From Chionis minor (Eukaryota; Chordata; Aves; Charadriiformes; Chionididae): 64,000 nt of DNA. The stretch covers positions 611,118 through 675,117 of the forward strand of contig VZSF01009129.1 in assembly GCA_013398295.1 (NCBI GenBank). The letters run 5' to 3'. Position 1 is the stretch's first letter. Every line of letters starts with the position of its first letter. A model generated the notes under the pieces. It saw only the letters and a list, made by a program, of their open reading frames with translations, did no database searches and was not told where the DNA came from. The translations under genes were made by a program, and so were the position numbers. Shown here piece by piece: positions 11,404 to 24,131 of this stretch.

Positions 11404-14400
11404 CTGTAAGGGCAGAGGGGATGGTGACAACATATGAGACCCCATGCGGAAAAATCTGCAAGCTCTGCAAGGCTGCTGTGTCTGGTGCAAATGCCTCTAA
11501 TTAGGATGTAATAGACACAGCACTGGACGTAGAAGGACACGGGATACTGGAGGAAAAGAAGGGACCGGGACACATATGGAAATGTGAAGTGTCTTTTCTT
11601 AGTAAAAAAAAAAATCCTTAAAAAAATCCCATAAAACTGTATTTGGTAGGTGATTCAGAACAGCACACTGTACATGAAAAGACACAAGGCAGCTACTTCC
11701 AAAGAATTTGGCAATTTCTTCTAACCATTAGGAAGAAATCTCAGGTTGGGAATTTGCAAACTTCTTAAATGTCAAATTAATTCATCCACTCTATCTTCAA
11801 ACTCGTAAAACCTCTTCTACCAGCTAGCAAAAATGCATTTACAAATAGACCTTCATAGCTCTACTTTTCTACTGCTTAAGTGAAGTCACCATGCTGAGTT
11901 TGGATGCTACTTTCCATGGCAACAGTGTTACTGTAACACACAATTATGTTCTCTTCCTGTCACAGCAAGTGATTTTAGACACTGATGTTTTCAGAAGTTT
12001 CCAGTGGTGTTTTAAGTCCTAGCTGGTCTGGGGTAAGTTTTTCTCCTGCAGTGTTAGAGCAACGCTGCAGTACTGTGCTAGTTCACAGGGAAAAGTGAAA
12101 AAGAGCAAAAGTAATCCACTGTTATGCAAGCTGTGCAAAACTCTGAAAAATTTCTTTCCCTTTCACAAGTTCCAACCCTTGCGTCTGTTTACAGAGCATG
12201 CTCTGATATTGTCCTGTAAGAAGATAACAAGACTGCATGTCTGGTAGATACTGCAGAGTAGATACTAATTAATGATTTTGTTTCCTTAATTTTCTAAGGG
12301 CCGAACATGCAGATCATTTACTCTGGATAAAGTATTAAGCCAAATTAAGCCCAACTACATTCCAGGCTTTCCTATGAAGTCCTCTCCTTCCAGGAACTTG
12401 TAGTCCCAAGCAAGAGCTGAACAAGTTGCTCTTGGTAACCGCCAAGCACCACAGCCTTCCTCTTTTCCATCCAGAAGTGAAGCTTGCTGTTTAGCAAGAG
12501 CGCGTGCAGAAGTTCTCCTGTTCATTACTTAGTCTGAGCTGTTTCAGAGCAGATGGATCAGAAACTTCAGACCATAAAAGCCTAGCAGAGCACTGGGATG
12601 AGCTGCAAAGACTCTGACAGAAAAACTGTCTTACATCCCCATGCAAATGCAGTAAACCAGCAGTACAACTCTGAACATCGTTGCTAAGCGAACAGAGTTC
12701 CTTAAAGACACGTTTGGAGGAGACCTGGAGCCAATGAAATACAGGTAGAATTTGGATGCAACAACACATCTAATCTGACCAAGCTACTAAAGCCACGGCA
12801 AGTCAGAAGGAAAGAAAACCCATCAGGTGGAAGCAGAGCAGTTAAGGAGAACTTACCCCCGCATTTAGGATTGGGACAGTTGCTGGCCAAGCTCAGATAC
12901 CGGACGAGATTCTCCGGGAGATCGCTGGGAGCATAGGGAACATTGCGCGTTTTAATTGTGCGTCCAGCCAGTTCCTGAAGGCTTGGAGGATTGTAAGTCA
13001 GGTCACGGACAAACCGAACCACCAGTGGGTTCCCACGCAAGCTCAGCTCTTCCAGGTGAACCAGGTTAAGGATCTCTCGAGGAAGGTAAGTCAGCAGGTT
13101 ATTGTGCAGGCTAAGGGAACGCAGGGAATGCAGCCTGAGGATGGAGATGGAAACCCAGTCAAGATTTGCAAGCAAAATCATTCCACAACTGCATTACACA
13201 GACCTGATTACTCTCCCCTCTCCCACCAATTTCTTTTCCCTTGGCTTTTCTTCCTTTTAAAACATAAATCCATGCTAAAAGAGCTGCTGTTACTCCAGCA
13301 CACACAATGCCCCAGAAAACCTGGCTCACCTGCTGAATGTCTGTTAAAGAAACACAGCCTTAAATATGCTGCTGTCCCTCTCATATTGCCGCCTACACAC
13401 CCAGAAAAAGGGTAGCACAGAATAAAAGTGTATGAAGTGAGTGCTTTCAGCGGGAGATAATGTTGCCTCGTACCCAGTGCGTGCTTCAGGAACGGTTCCA
13501 CGCAATACTTTGAATAAGTCACCTGCTTTCACTCATGCATTAAAGATGATTGCTTGGTAGGCAGCCAGCCCTGGAAAACCCCATGTTTTCATTGCTTGCG
13601 GCTTCATCACCTTGTGCTGTGATACTACCAGATCTCAAAAGCTAAGCAAGGTCAGGCCAGGCTAGCATCGACATGAGTGACAAGCAGTTTCTTGGCTTTT
13701 GGAGGAGGCATTCTGCTCTCAGGAAGCACAAAGCAATGCTCCAGCACAGCGCACAGTGATGCTCTCAAACCAGTACAACCGGAATCATTAATCATTGTAC
13801 ATGAAGAATAATCCCACTGCACCATCGAATTTCAACTCAGAAAACTCCATGCTGTCATCTGATTGCTTTTAGGGTGACAGCTACACACTGAATTCTTCTG
13901 TCTCCCATCTTAGGCTACCCGTACAGAGTTTGTAGTGTCCTCTTTCCCCATTACAAAACATATAAAGCAGTAACTCATCCTCTAGAGCTGTGCTGTAGGA
14001 TTTAACGAACGATAAAACATTCCAGGATCCCAGAGTAAGAAACACCAAGGGAACACAGGGTTCCCCTGTGTGTGGCACAACACAAAGGTACACACAAAAA
14101 GGTTTTGGGTGAAAGACAAAACAGACCAAGAATCACTGAGAATACAGTAGCATGGCAGTTTATCTTTCCTGAGTTGCCTGGGTACTTCTCAGGGATTCCT
14201 ATTAATTCACCTTAAAGCATGCACTTTGTGACTTTTTTTTTCCCATAACCCTTTTATTGAGATTTCCATATTATATATTCATGGTCTGCCTGCAGTGCAC
14301 CATGCTAAGGATCTTCTTGTTCAAGTCTAGTCACATTAACAAACTGAAGGACAAATAGGTCCTCCCAGGTACTTTTATCCACACATGTACAAGAAAAAGT

Positions 14401-17400
14401 TCAAAGAGCTAATTACAGTTGGTGGCTGATGACAGTAAATACTCACTGTGCCAGCTGAGGTGGAATGCTCTGGATCTTGTTGTCACACAGAACTAGGTAA
14501 CTTAGAGAAGGCAGGTTTGCTAATTCAGGTGGAATTGCAGTAATGAAATTCCCTCCAAGGTACAGAAACTCTAAACTGAAAAAGAGAAGAGGAAACACTG
14601 TGTTGTTTCATTAAGGTCATTTCCAGTTTCATTTAACACTAGGTCTTCTCATCTCCTACATTTTTTAAAGAAAACCTACAGATGATTATGTATGAGGTAA
14701 TTTGCTGAGGGGAAAAATTAGGTTGCACATCAAAATTATAACAGAGCTGCTGTTTCACAACAGGTAACATTGATTTACCTCCAGCAGTCACCGTTACATC
14801 TGCAGCTAGGCACCAGACAACCGTGTATTCCTACACCAGCCCCACACGCACAGCTCCTGCTCCTATTTCCAAGGAAGAGCAGCCTGCACACGCAGGGTTT
14901 GCAGCACTGACACAGCTCCTGCAGCAGCCAGTGGGAGCTCTCAGTTTCAACAGGAGCAAAGGAAGAGAGCAGTGGCTCTCCTTGAAAATCCGGTGGGTCT
15001 CAGCCCTGCACAAGTGCTAGTTGCTCTTTATGGTTATCGTTTGACTCCTCGGTGACTCCCTGGAACCTTTCAGCAGAAGCCAGAGGCAGCCAGGTCTGCT
15101 TTGATACAATTCACACACCGACAGCATCACTGCTGCAACAGCACAGAGCGCATCTAAGTCACACAAGTACATGCATGCAGTTTCTCAGACAGACTGATTT
15201 CAGTACGCTGAAGTCACGGAGCCCAAAGCTACCAAAAACATTAGCTGGGCTTAACTGCAGTTTGGGCCTACACAAAAGAAAAAAAAAATAAATCATTGGA
15301 CATCCTGCAGAAACTCAGTGGATGGGAGACAGGAACAAAGAGAGAGGCACTAGATCCCTTCTGCCAGGTGGAGCAGCCAGTATTTGCTACACATCTCTGC
15401 CCTTCTAGGAAGAAAAATTGGCAAGCACTTCTCTTCAACATAAGAGCTTCAAGTCCCCATTTTAGAGAGTCAAACAGTTTCCTCCCCTGTTCTCAGATGC
15501 TGCCTGGCAGAGGAGTAATGGCACGTTCACTGGGTGGGTACTTCTGGCTGGGAAGAGATACCATTGCTAACCACGGTCCAGCCAGTACTTTTCCCTGTGC
15601 CTGAAAAAGGTGGATCCCACGGTCCCGTCTGCAGGTGCTGGTTCAAGATCTCCGGTACGTACTCAGGTTCGCTGCCTAACTACAGCGTACATTAGGCCCC
15701 ACTGATCTACCAAATCCACCAATTCCCCACAGGTCAGAGAAACAGAAGTCATCCACACTCCGTCGGCCTTTCTTCAAGAACAGCTTATAACCTCCTTGGA
15801 CTAGGACACACCTTTATCTCACCCCAGCAACTGAGAAAGGCTACGGATACGACTGGCAAAGAAACCAAACCACCCAAGGGACACAGTGGTCGACCCAGAG
15901 GTCCGAACCTTGCAACTGTGCCAGAGCAGGTGTGGAGCACCAGAGAAGCTCCTCTCTGAGACTTCCCGTGGGATGGAGCAGAAGAATGGTAGAAAGAGGC
16001 TATTTTGTTCAGTTCCTGCAAGAAACTTGAACCCCAAAGATCCAATGACAGCATCTGCTTGGGCTACAGGGGCCACTAATGCAGCACAAAAGTCCATCTG
16101 CCCAACAGCGAAGAACAGAACGACAGACCCCTGCAACACACCAGGAGATGCTCATGGAGCTTAACTCCCCGGGATCTGCTTACCTTTTTGGAGTATGTCA
16201 GAGGCAAGATAAATAACCGAAATTTCACAAAGTGGGCACAGAATTAAGCCTTAAACTGCATTTGACTAGATGAAAGGAAGTAACTATACTTGCTTCAGCT
16301 GAGAGATCAAGTGGAACAGCACATTTGGACGTTATTCTGAACACGCAAGAAAGTACACAGGAAAAAAACCCACCAGCAAAACCCCACTGCTCTGAAGTAG
16401 CCTCTCTTCTACACAGACAACCTGTAGGTGAGGAGTGAGGGTAGGAGGAAGGCTGCTGTGCAGAGACTGCGTCAATGGGAGATTATTTTTAATTAAATTT
16501 TGATCCCCTAACAAAGCCCTGAGTTTTAACCAAAATTCCTCCTTCAACCTCCATTGTTTCCCAAGGTGGATTTAGGCTGCTTGGCTCTCATTAGGGACTT
16601 AACTGCTGACCATACAATTCCTAGGCATATTTGAACTTCATGCCATTGTTGGAGCCCACACCGAAAACTGTTGGGCAAGGGAATTCTAATAATGTGGATT
16701 TCAATGTTTAAACAAGGTTTAGATGTGTACCAAGTTTCCACTTCCTAGGAAAAGTGAATAATTAACTCTTCGTTGTCTGTGTTTGAAGACAATAATGCTC
16801 ATAAAGCCACATTGCGCAAAAACACATACTACTAGGGAAGGCGAATAAGGGTGCAAAACATATAGTAAAAAAATGGTTTTGAAATTAATGTCAAGGCATG
16901 AAATGTGTAAGTTTCAAGACCAGTTTACTGCACAAACTAAGCATGCAAAAACACTGCCTAGAAACTACTTAGAGCTTTCAAATCCATTCTTTGTAGAGTC
17001 TGTGTAATGAGAACACTCAGTTATATTAGCTAGGACGTAAAGTACCAACATCAGACTACCAACTGTTTCTAACTAAAAATCCACTAAATAAACTAACTCC
17101 TTCAGTGGCAACAAAAGGCTCCTTAAAATTGTTTTCTTTACCCATCTTCTGAATCATCTTTTTGAGGTCAGTAGACTAACAACTAACTGGGCCTAGTCCA
17201 GTACAGAAAATTCAGAATTTCCAACATCAACTTAAGATATGAATTAGATGGTTAATTTATTTAAAAAAGCACAGGGAGGAGGTTTTGAAGCTATACAGAA
17301 ACTTATTTTAAATACAGCAAAAGATATTCTTATAGCTTCCACTGAAACACTGCTCAGTAGGCAAAGAAATCTGTAACTCCCGTCCCCCAAAATAAAATTT

Positions 17401-20400
17401 GCTAGAAAGACAGATCTAGCCTAGTCTTGGCTGAGCAAGATGGAGAAATTAACAACAGTCATTTCTTCATCAAATTAAAGCATCAAGAATTGTTTCAGCA
17501 AAGCTAGTCATGACACAGGCAAGGATTTTTAAGAGACGCAACCCTTTTGTAGTGTGCACTGACCAGGCCACTGGGGCCACAGTTTGTCCCTAGCTCATCC
17601 GCTCCTGGCCTGATTTTTGTGCCATACTAAGCCCCTACCTAGAAGCCAAAGCAATGCTGGCTCTCAAGCTGTCCTACGCAGTGGAGGGGAGTTGGGGGGA
17701 GGCAGTTTCCTGCTCCATACGACAAGCAAGAGCACTGCTAAGGTCTGCCCTCCTCACAAAAGAGGACCTTTAACAAAGCAACCCACAATATTTACCACAG
17801 TTTTTTACGGGAGGACCATAACAGAGACAGGACTGAGCTTAGTGAATACTTCTAACTAACCTTTCACACTAAGACCCAGTTTGTCTGACAATCATTAATC
17901 TGTATAGTCATTTGGACCAGCCAGCTAAGGTCTCATGCATTGCTGTGTACACACAGGGAGAGCTGGAATTTTTCGGTACTTTCAAAAGTCAGTCCAGGAA
18001 CTTAGAAGAGCCAGAGAGCAACCAGCCTCAAACAAACATAAAATCAGTTCCTATTTTGGAAGATAGAATAAATGATGTACTTCCAACCTGCCTCGCAGGC
18101 TCCGGCTGAACAGATTTCAAGAGGGGACAAAAAGCCATCTCAACAAAACCTGGAAAAAAAAAAAAAATCCATTTGGCGGAGTAACTAACAGGGGCTGACA
18201 CTTTCTCCCCTGCCTTTTAGCAATGTTTACAAATACACTAATAAAAGGCCAGAGTCTCTTTCAGCCTCATATCTAGCAGGCCCCTCGCTCAGCACAGGCA
18301 GCACTAATTGCTGCCAAGCAGCAGCCGGCACACCAAACCCACGGTGTGTGCCTCCTCTCGAGTGGGCAATTTCACACCACGGGGCTGTAGAATGGCTGTA
18401 TAAATCCTTTTACACGTGGGAAGGGAGTAGGGAAATGCTCAAACAACTACAAATTGATTCGGGTGGTGGCAGCACAGTTTAACCTGCCAAGAGACGCACA
18501 TTCCCACTTGAGAATGTCCTTGAGTTTTCCAGGTCATTATACAGCAAAAAAACAAATCCAAAAGCCCCCAAACACTCGGTAAGTAAGAAGAGCCCACTCT
18601 GAACACTAGAGGTATTTTTGATACCCTGACAGGGTATCAAAAGTGTCATTACCATGACACCTTCATTGTCACGTCTCAAGGGGAGAATGTCTTCTGGCAT
18701 ACAAGATACTCAAATTTTCAATCCACCCTGTTTCCCCGCAGATGCTTCTTTGGATAAAATTTAACCACTGACATCAAACAGATGCATCTAAATAGGTAAT
18801 CTAAAAAGAAACAACGAGCCTGAAATAGCTCCAGGTCTTTTTAAGATAAGTTTTCCTAGCAAGAAATTTCCAGGGCAGTTTTTAGGCTCATGCAAGGCAG
18901 GAATTTAAAAGCAGCCCACAATACGCTCCTGTTAACCCTGTTCTACGATTTGCTAATTCCTGAGAGAACTGCATAGCCTTTGCTGACAGGCAAATTTAAG
19001 ATCAAACGGTCGTCTGAAAACTATTTGCAAAGCGTTTGAAGAGGGGAAGAAAAAGGGAGGCAGCAAGCAGATTTCCTAATGCTGTATCTTTATCAAAGGT
19101 TCACTTGCCGTTTTTCCCACACTGTGCAACAGTCGTGCTTAAGTGTATGCTTGTCTAACACGCTTAATACTACCCACGAATAAAAGCAAATACTCTGGTT
19201 TCCATTGCATTTAAGCCTTCACACAAAACTTGGATGAATCCAGTTAGGCGTTTGAGGCCTTTGATCCCAGGCCTTGCACAACTGAGCTTTACTGGAGGAA
19301 TTTCAAGCAAGAAGGAAAGGAGCAAGCATGGAAGACACCTGGAAAGAGGCTGGCTTTTTTTCAAGCTTTTTTCCACCTGTTCCCAGTGCTCTACTGAGCA
19401 CAAGAGTATTAACTAGAAGAACAAGACTAAACTCAGAATTCACATCAGGAGATTCAAGGTATTGATTGCATTTTGCTAAGCTTCTGAAAATTTTTCCCTT
19501 TATGGGACATTCACAAGACATTCTGCCAAGCGTGCACGCTGATGAGGGCAATTCATGCACCCTTACGCCAAAAGCCGCAGCTGGACAGTGAAGATCAGAG
19601 CTGCACTCTACCAGACTTTGTCCAAAATGGGAAAAGTAGATGACGCCATTTCTAGCTGTAATGCACAATGCCTCTTAGCACATTCCCAGCTGCATGAGCA
19701 GAAGGAGGATGCACACAACCAATGCAGCGGTGGGATGTCTATGCAGATGACAGTTCAGGAGCTACTGGGGGCTGTGAATCGAGTCTGAGCGAGAGTGACT
19801 GACCGTAACATCTCACACTGAAAACACAGCAAGGGCAACGCTGGAGGGAGAACTACAGAAAAGATGACAATCACGTCTACCTGTCTTTTATTTGGCAACA
19901 AACAGGAAAGCAAGGCAAAGAGTGATGCTCTCGCCCATCTGGTGCATTTTCCACTCTAAATTCACAGCAACGGCCAATGCTGCAATTCAGGTCTTGCACG
20001 GTACTGACACTGCTCGCTGACAGTAACTGGGGGTGGTGAGCATACAGAAGGAGCTGGCACAACCGCATGTGATTAAAAAAAAACCACTCAGCAGGGCCCA
20101 CACTTGCCTTTCTCAGAAGTATAAGTGACTGCTGCAGATCACAAGACACTTACAGTGGAATTCAGAGGAAAGATAAGTGCATTTTCCAAATGGAAAACAT
20201 GAAGCAAAGGTAATTCATCCTTGGTGTTGGCGTGCTATGATCAGCATCATCCTACTGCCATCACCAGAGCAATCGTGATCATCCACTTACGAAAGCATGT
20301 GAAGGAAACTTCGAGCATCGGGACATCTACAGGTGGTCCTTCTACAACGGCCTAGGAGGTAACTGATAATCGGGTGAAAGGCACTCACTTTCCATGCAGG

Positions 20401-23400
20401 AATTTGCACTGTACACAAAGACTGTGTGGGCAAGGATGGAGCAGATGGCTGGAGCTGGAAGGAGTAAGACAAGACAGCAACAGGACTGGCTGTGGTTCTT
20501 AATGCTGTTCATTAACTTGCCAAATCACCAGGAACATGCCAGGGAAAAGTTTTTGCATAAAATGCCCGACTCCAGCTTGTTGCAAAGTTGTGGATTTATT
20601 ATCTTCATGGGAGTAACAACACACAGCACACGTCTCTCATTTGAGGGCCTTTATGTTTGTAGTTGCCAGCATCTCCTTTGGCAAATCAGACCCACCAGCT
20701 TTTTATTCTTTCAACTTCACCACGTGAACTCCTTACCTGCTGTATTCCTGGCCTTCACTAAAACTGATGTGCTACCGCTTCAAAAACCACAACAGGAAAC
20801 TGTATGGGACGCAGAAGACAGACGTGAGGCTTAGTTATCAAGATTTTTTTTTCTTTTTTTTCCAAAAAATCTCATCTCAGACATTCCCTGGAAACCTACA
20901 AAGTACTTCCAGATCTCTGCAACTCTGCTCAGCTCCATAAACAGTGACTGGGGCAAATGGGAAGCTGCCAGTCACGGGAAGAAGAGAACTGCTGGCCTCA
21001 GGAACTCTAGTACCAGCAGAAAGAACGTGTCCGGTCAAAGTGCTGCCTGCCTCAGAGACCACGAGACACGAGAAAAATTTCTTTTATGGGCCATTGCATA
21101 CAGAAAAAGGCTCAAAGTCTTGACTTGCCAGTAACAGCAAGACGGACGCTTGCAGCTTGAGCTGTGTGGTTAACAGAACCCCCGACACCTACAGCAGGTC
21201 CCACCTCCTGGCCCAGAGTTCAGAAACAAATAGATGCCTCCATGTTGCCCTGCCACAACAACTGGCTCTGCTCTGTCCTTGCTCAGGCTCATTTTACGCA
21301 CTTCAACACTATGCATACTCACATTGCAGATACCACTCTTGTTGGCAGGTGGGAGGAGGGTCTGGCAGCAGTTTCTCTTCAGTACATATTTACTATCTTT
21401 TTGGCAAGGGTGTCAGGTCACTGGCTATCTGCCTTCAACAAGCAGACCCAAGATCCCCTCTGGAGGAATATCAGATTATAAAGTATTGTTTTCTCCCAGC
21501 TCTGGCAAGCAAGCGCGCTCCTCCCTTTCGTTACTTAAGCAGTAACAGATGCAGAAGAGTCACTGATGGCATAGTGGTAAAGAAGCCGACACTCCTGGTG
21601 GAGCACGGATTTGCTATCTTAAGCTAAAGTTCAATTATATTATGGTGACACGTTAGCAGAAGTTCAGTGAGGTAGCAGTGATTACACGGGCGGCAGACAC
21701 AAGCTGGGTCTAGTCTAGTTTTTCTACCTGACACATCACTTTGTAACGATAACTAGACAGTTCAATAGCCTTGTCTGCATTTCCCCAATTCCGAATTGTC
21801 TTGCTGGGGTTTGAGCATGACCAGCCTAAGAAAAGCTGCAGGACAGGACAAACAGGCCTCCTGCTTTAGGCCAGGCTGGAAGAACACAGCAGAGTAACCA
21901 TGCAGCAGTAGTTTTGACAGCAGCGCAGCATGGAGCACAGCACATAGCCCACTGGGGCACCACGTGCAGTGCTGCACAGACTGGTACCTTCCCAGGGTCA
22001 GCAGCATAACAAAAAGCAGGGCTGAGGTCTGTTTTCTTGGGGGGAAAAAAAAGAAAGAAAAAAAAAAGAGGGAGAGAGAAACCACAATCACAGAGGACTG
22101 TATGTAAAGAGCAGCAGGGCGCCTCTGCCTCAGAGGTGGGCGCAACAATCAAACCCCAGCTACATCCCGGATGCTACCAGGCACACTATGGAGGAAACGT
22201 GCATCGTTTCCCACGCTCAACCACTCTCCCCCATTGGCCTCCTCTCCCATAAAGCTGGTGCCACTGTCCTCATTGCCATCGTTTTCCCTGAAGCGACTGC
22301 TCCTGAACAGAAAGCACGTCAAGGTTCTTCCTCCTCATGACAGTCCCAACCCAGGACACATCCCAACTCTGCCAAGAAGAGCTCCCAGATCCCCAAGAGG
22401 TGCACGCTTTACCATCTTGGGCAAAAGCCGCATACCAAAGTGTATTATATTGCAGTGGACAAAAACTTCCCACCAGCACTCAAGCAGTTCTGGTACCTCC
22501 AACCTAGGACTGTGGGAGACAGCAACCCACATACAACATCCTGTGCTTCCACTGGATGCAGCTCTGCTGAGCCATCGGGGCGAATCCAACTATTTAGGGT
22601 CAAGGTTGCAGGAATCTGCACAAAAGAGGCTGCCTCTGGCAAGTCCCTTGGCTGGGGTGAAGAAAGTTCAGTCTTAGCACAGAGCCACAGAGGGGCTAGT
22701 CCGAGGCTTGAGAAACCAGCAGAACACAGCGAGGTGCCTGCATGCAACATGTGAGTCAGAACACGGCCTCCGGCTTGCCCAGGATGGCAAGCTTCAGAAG
22801 GACCTATCCCAGGTCAATGAGGGCAGTCAATACCCAGTCCTACCCAAGATTTGTTCCCATCCCACCAATGTTCCTGACTGCTGTGATTCAGACACAGGTT
22901 TCTATGTCATTGGCTTGCAGTGGTATGATCCAGCCCCAGCACCAGATGTACCACCGCACCTGAGCACAGCCTAGGGCTCTACGCTTCCGAGTATCGGCTG
23001 ATCTGTCAGATCTACGTGAGCTGGATGGAGGGAAGCACAGCAAAAACCCGACCATGCCAGCAAGCGCCCTGATGAGACTGGTGCTGTATCAGCAGAAAGA
23101 CCCTATTGTTTGCATCAGTCACAACTAGACCTTTATTCTCCTGTGCGGTCAGTCCATCACACAGCCGTCAGCTGCGTGAGGCCAGGGGTTTAATTTTGCT
23201 CTTGCCTAGAGACCCGTATTAAAGCAAAGCCGCGGAGCACGTTCTGCGTGTCAACACTCCTACCAAGCACACTGTCATCAGGAGAGCCTCCCCGGCACCC
23301 GGGCAGCCCGAGGACCAGGAAATCCTGAGAGAGTCGCTCATTTCGCGAGCGCGGAGCAGCGTCGCCTGCCCGAAGAGCGGCTTTGAGTGTCGGTAACTGG

Positions 23401-24131
23401 GCCTGGCGAAGGGGAAGAGACACGTTAGCAGGAGCAGCGCTTAGAGACACCTGGGGCCCGGCAGAACTTCCTCCCCGAGCGGGAAGGGAGACAGGAGGCG
23501 CGCTGCCGGCGGCGCCCCGCTTCGCGCCCAGAAAATCCGGTCGGGTTCGCCTGGCAGCTGCCGGGGCTTTTCTCGTCCCCCCCGGGCACAGGCCCGGCCG
23601 CGGAGGCGCGGGGAGGCCCGTCCCGCCCGGCGCCCTGCCCTCACCTGCGGAGCTCCTGGATGTCGGGCGGGATGCCGTGGAGGCGGTTGCCGCCGAGGCT
23701 GAGGCTCTGCAGCCCGCGGAGCCCCAGCAGGGCGGGCGGCACCTCGGCGAAGCGGTTCCCGCTGAGGTTGAGGACGCGGAGGGAGCGGCCCAGCGGGGCC
23801 TGCCCCATCCCCTTGGGCAGCGAGCCGGGCCCGCCCAGCCGGTTGTTCTTGGCCAGGAGCGTGTGGAGGCGCGGCAGGGCCAGCAGCTCGGCGCCCAGCT
23901 CCGCCAGCCCCGTCCCGCTCACGTCCAGCACCTCCAGCGCCGGGAACCACTGCGACAGCCCGGCGGGCAGCCGGCCCGACAGCCGCCGCGGCGACAGCAC
24001 CAGCCGCCGCGTCTCCGCGCTGCGCCGCGCCGCCAGCTCCGCCGCCAGCTCCGCCTCCGCCACCTCCTCGTCCTCGCCCTCCGCCGCCGCCNCCGCCCCT
24101 CTCTCCCCTCGCTGCCCCCCAGCGGCCCCAT
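11195..24131 (-). CDS. LRRC58: LRRC58, leucine-rich repeat protein 58 (four coding exons)
   Basis: Four exons (23645-24131, 14447-14575, 12857-13134, 11195-11403) join in phase at all three GT-AG introns. They give a protein of roughly 367 residues, close to the 371 I recall for human. The order is an acidic, alanine-rich N-terminus, a run of leucine-rich repeats (NLSGN, SLGGN, YLGGN, VLCDN, SLHNN, SLRGN cores), then a cysteine-bearing segment starting CPNPKC, and a serine/acidic tail ending RRMQKVLLG. The protein is intracellular, with no signal peptide or membrane segment. Recent literature, from memory, describes it as a substrate receptor of a cullin-RING ubiquitin ligase acting on cysteine dioxygenase; the sequence itself shows only the repeats. 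The chosen ATG (24131-24129) has A at -3 and G at +4. One oddity is that the ATG and the repeats lie in different frames across an N at 24092. Confidence 0.96.
11404..12856 (-). other. LRRC58: LRRC58 intron 3
   Basis: A 1453-bp GT-AG intron (GTAAGT donor, TTACAG acceptor). I see no other feature in it. Confidence 0.9.
12857..13134 (-). CDS. LRRC58: LRRC58 coding exon 3
   Basis: This 278-nt exon starts after tcctcag and ends at a GTAAGT donor (12856-12851). It encodes the last repeats (LRSLSLHNNLLTYLP, LEELSLRGNPLVVRF), the RDLTYNPPSLQELA linker and the start of the cysteine segment, NCPNPKCGG, with the last glycine codon split. Confidence 0.96.
13135..14446 (-). other. LRRC58: LRRC58 intron 2
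   Basis: A 1312-bp GT-AG intron. It contains an old 5S-rRNA-derived repeat on the opposite strand (13594-13681) and nothing else that I recognise. Confidence 0.9.
13594..13681 (+). repeat. 5S-rRNA-derived SINE head (AmnSINE1-like) or 5S pseudogene
   Basis: The stretch aligns along most of 5S rRNA. It starts gcttgcggc, has gatctcaaaagctaagcaag, then gtcaggccaggctagcatcg and a diverged end of the 'ggatgggagacc' region (acatgagtgac). The internal promoter C-box area (agctaagcaaggtc) is the best-preserved part. Divergence is clearly high, so this is no functional 5S gene. Ancient amniote SINEs of the AmnSINE1 type carry such a 5S-derived head. The sequence after 13681 might be the rest of such a SINE, but I cannot confirm it. 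Confidence 0.65.
14447..14575 (-). CDS. LRRC58: LRRC58 coding exon 2
   Basis: This 129-nt exon has a pyrimidine-rich acceptor (ttttcag, AG at 14577-14576) and the donor GTGAGT (14446-14441). It encodes repeats with LEFLYLGGNFI and LSYLVLCDNKI, ending in the first two bases of a glutamine codon that the next exon completes. Confidence 0.96.
18616..18660. repeat. Two adjacent perfect hairpins
   Basis: The first hairpin is 18616-18642: arms ttttgataccc and gggtatcaaaa (11 bp, perfect) around the loop tgaca. The second follows without a gap at 18643-18660: arms gtgtcat and atgacac (7 bp, perfect) around tacc. Two abutting perfect inverted repeats in AT-moderate intronic DNA are uncommon. They may be a short palindromic DNA element, a protein-binding palindrome or chance. 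Confidence 0.85.
22036..22082. repeat. Purine-rich low-complexity tract
   Basis: About 47 bases of almost pure A/G on the + strand (a G run, an A run, GAAA units, then GAGA). It is a simple low-complexity tract. Confidence 0.85.
23645..24131 (-). CDS. LRRC58: LRRC58 coding exon 1
   Basis: This exon encodes the N-terminus and the first leucine-rich repeats, including LLAKNNRLGGPGSLPKG and the repeat cores LRVLNLSGNRF and LQSLSLGGNRL. It ends CGCAG before a GTGA donor (23644-23641), leaving two bases of a split serine codon. The exon lies in a very GC-rich island. As assembled, its length is 1 modulo 3 from the ATG where 2 is needed, because the N at 24092 in a GGC-rich run probably hides extra bases. 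Confidence 0.92.
24092..24092. other. LRRC58: Assembly ambiguity inside LRRC58 exon 1
   Basis: A single N within a CCG/GGC trinucleotide run, 13 codons after the start codon. The frames before and after it do not agree, so it most likely replaces a number of bases equal to 2 modulo 3. Confidence 0.85.

Larger units (their letters stand above)
14576..23644 (-). other. LRRC58: LRRC58 intron 1
   Basis: A 9.07-kb GT-AG intron between the CpG-island exon and exon 2. Apart from the tandem hairpins at 18616-18660 and a purine tract at 22036-22082, I recognise nothing in it. Open frames inside are short and lie on both strands. Confidence 0.85.

Noticed and set aside
21555..21605. tRNA- or MIR-head-like string (ggcatagtggtaaagaag)
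   Set aside because: No B-box at the right spacing and no cloverleaf pairing, so not enough to call a tRNA or a SINE.
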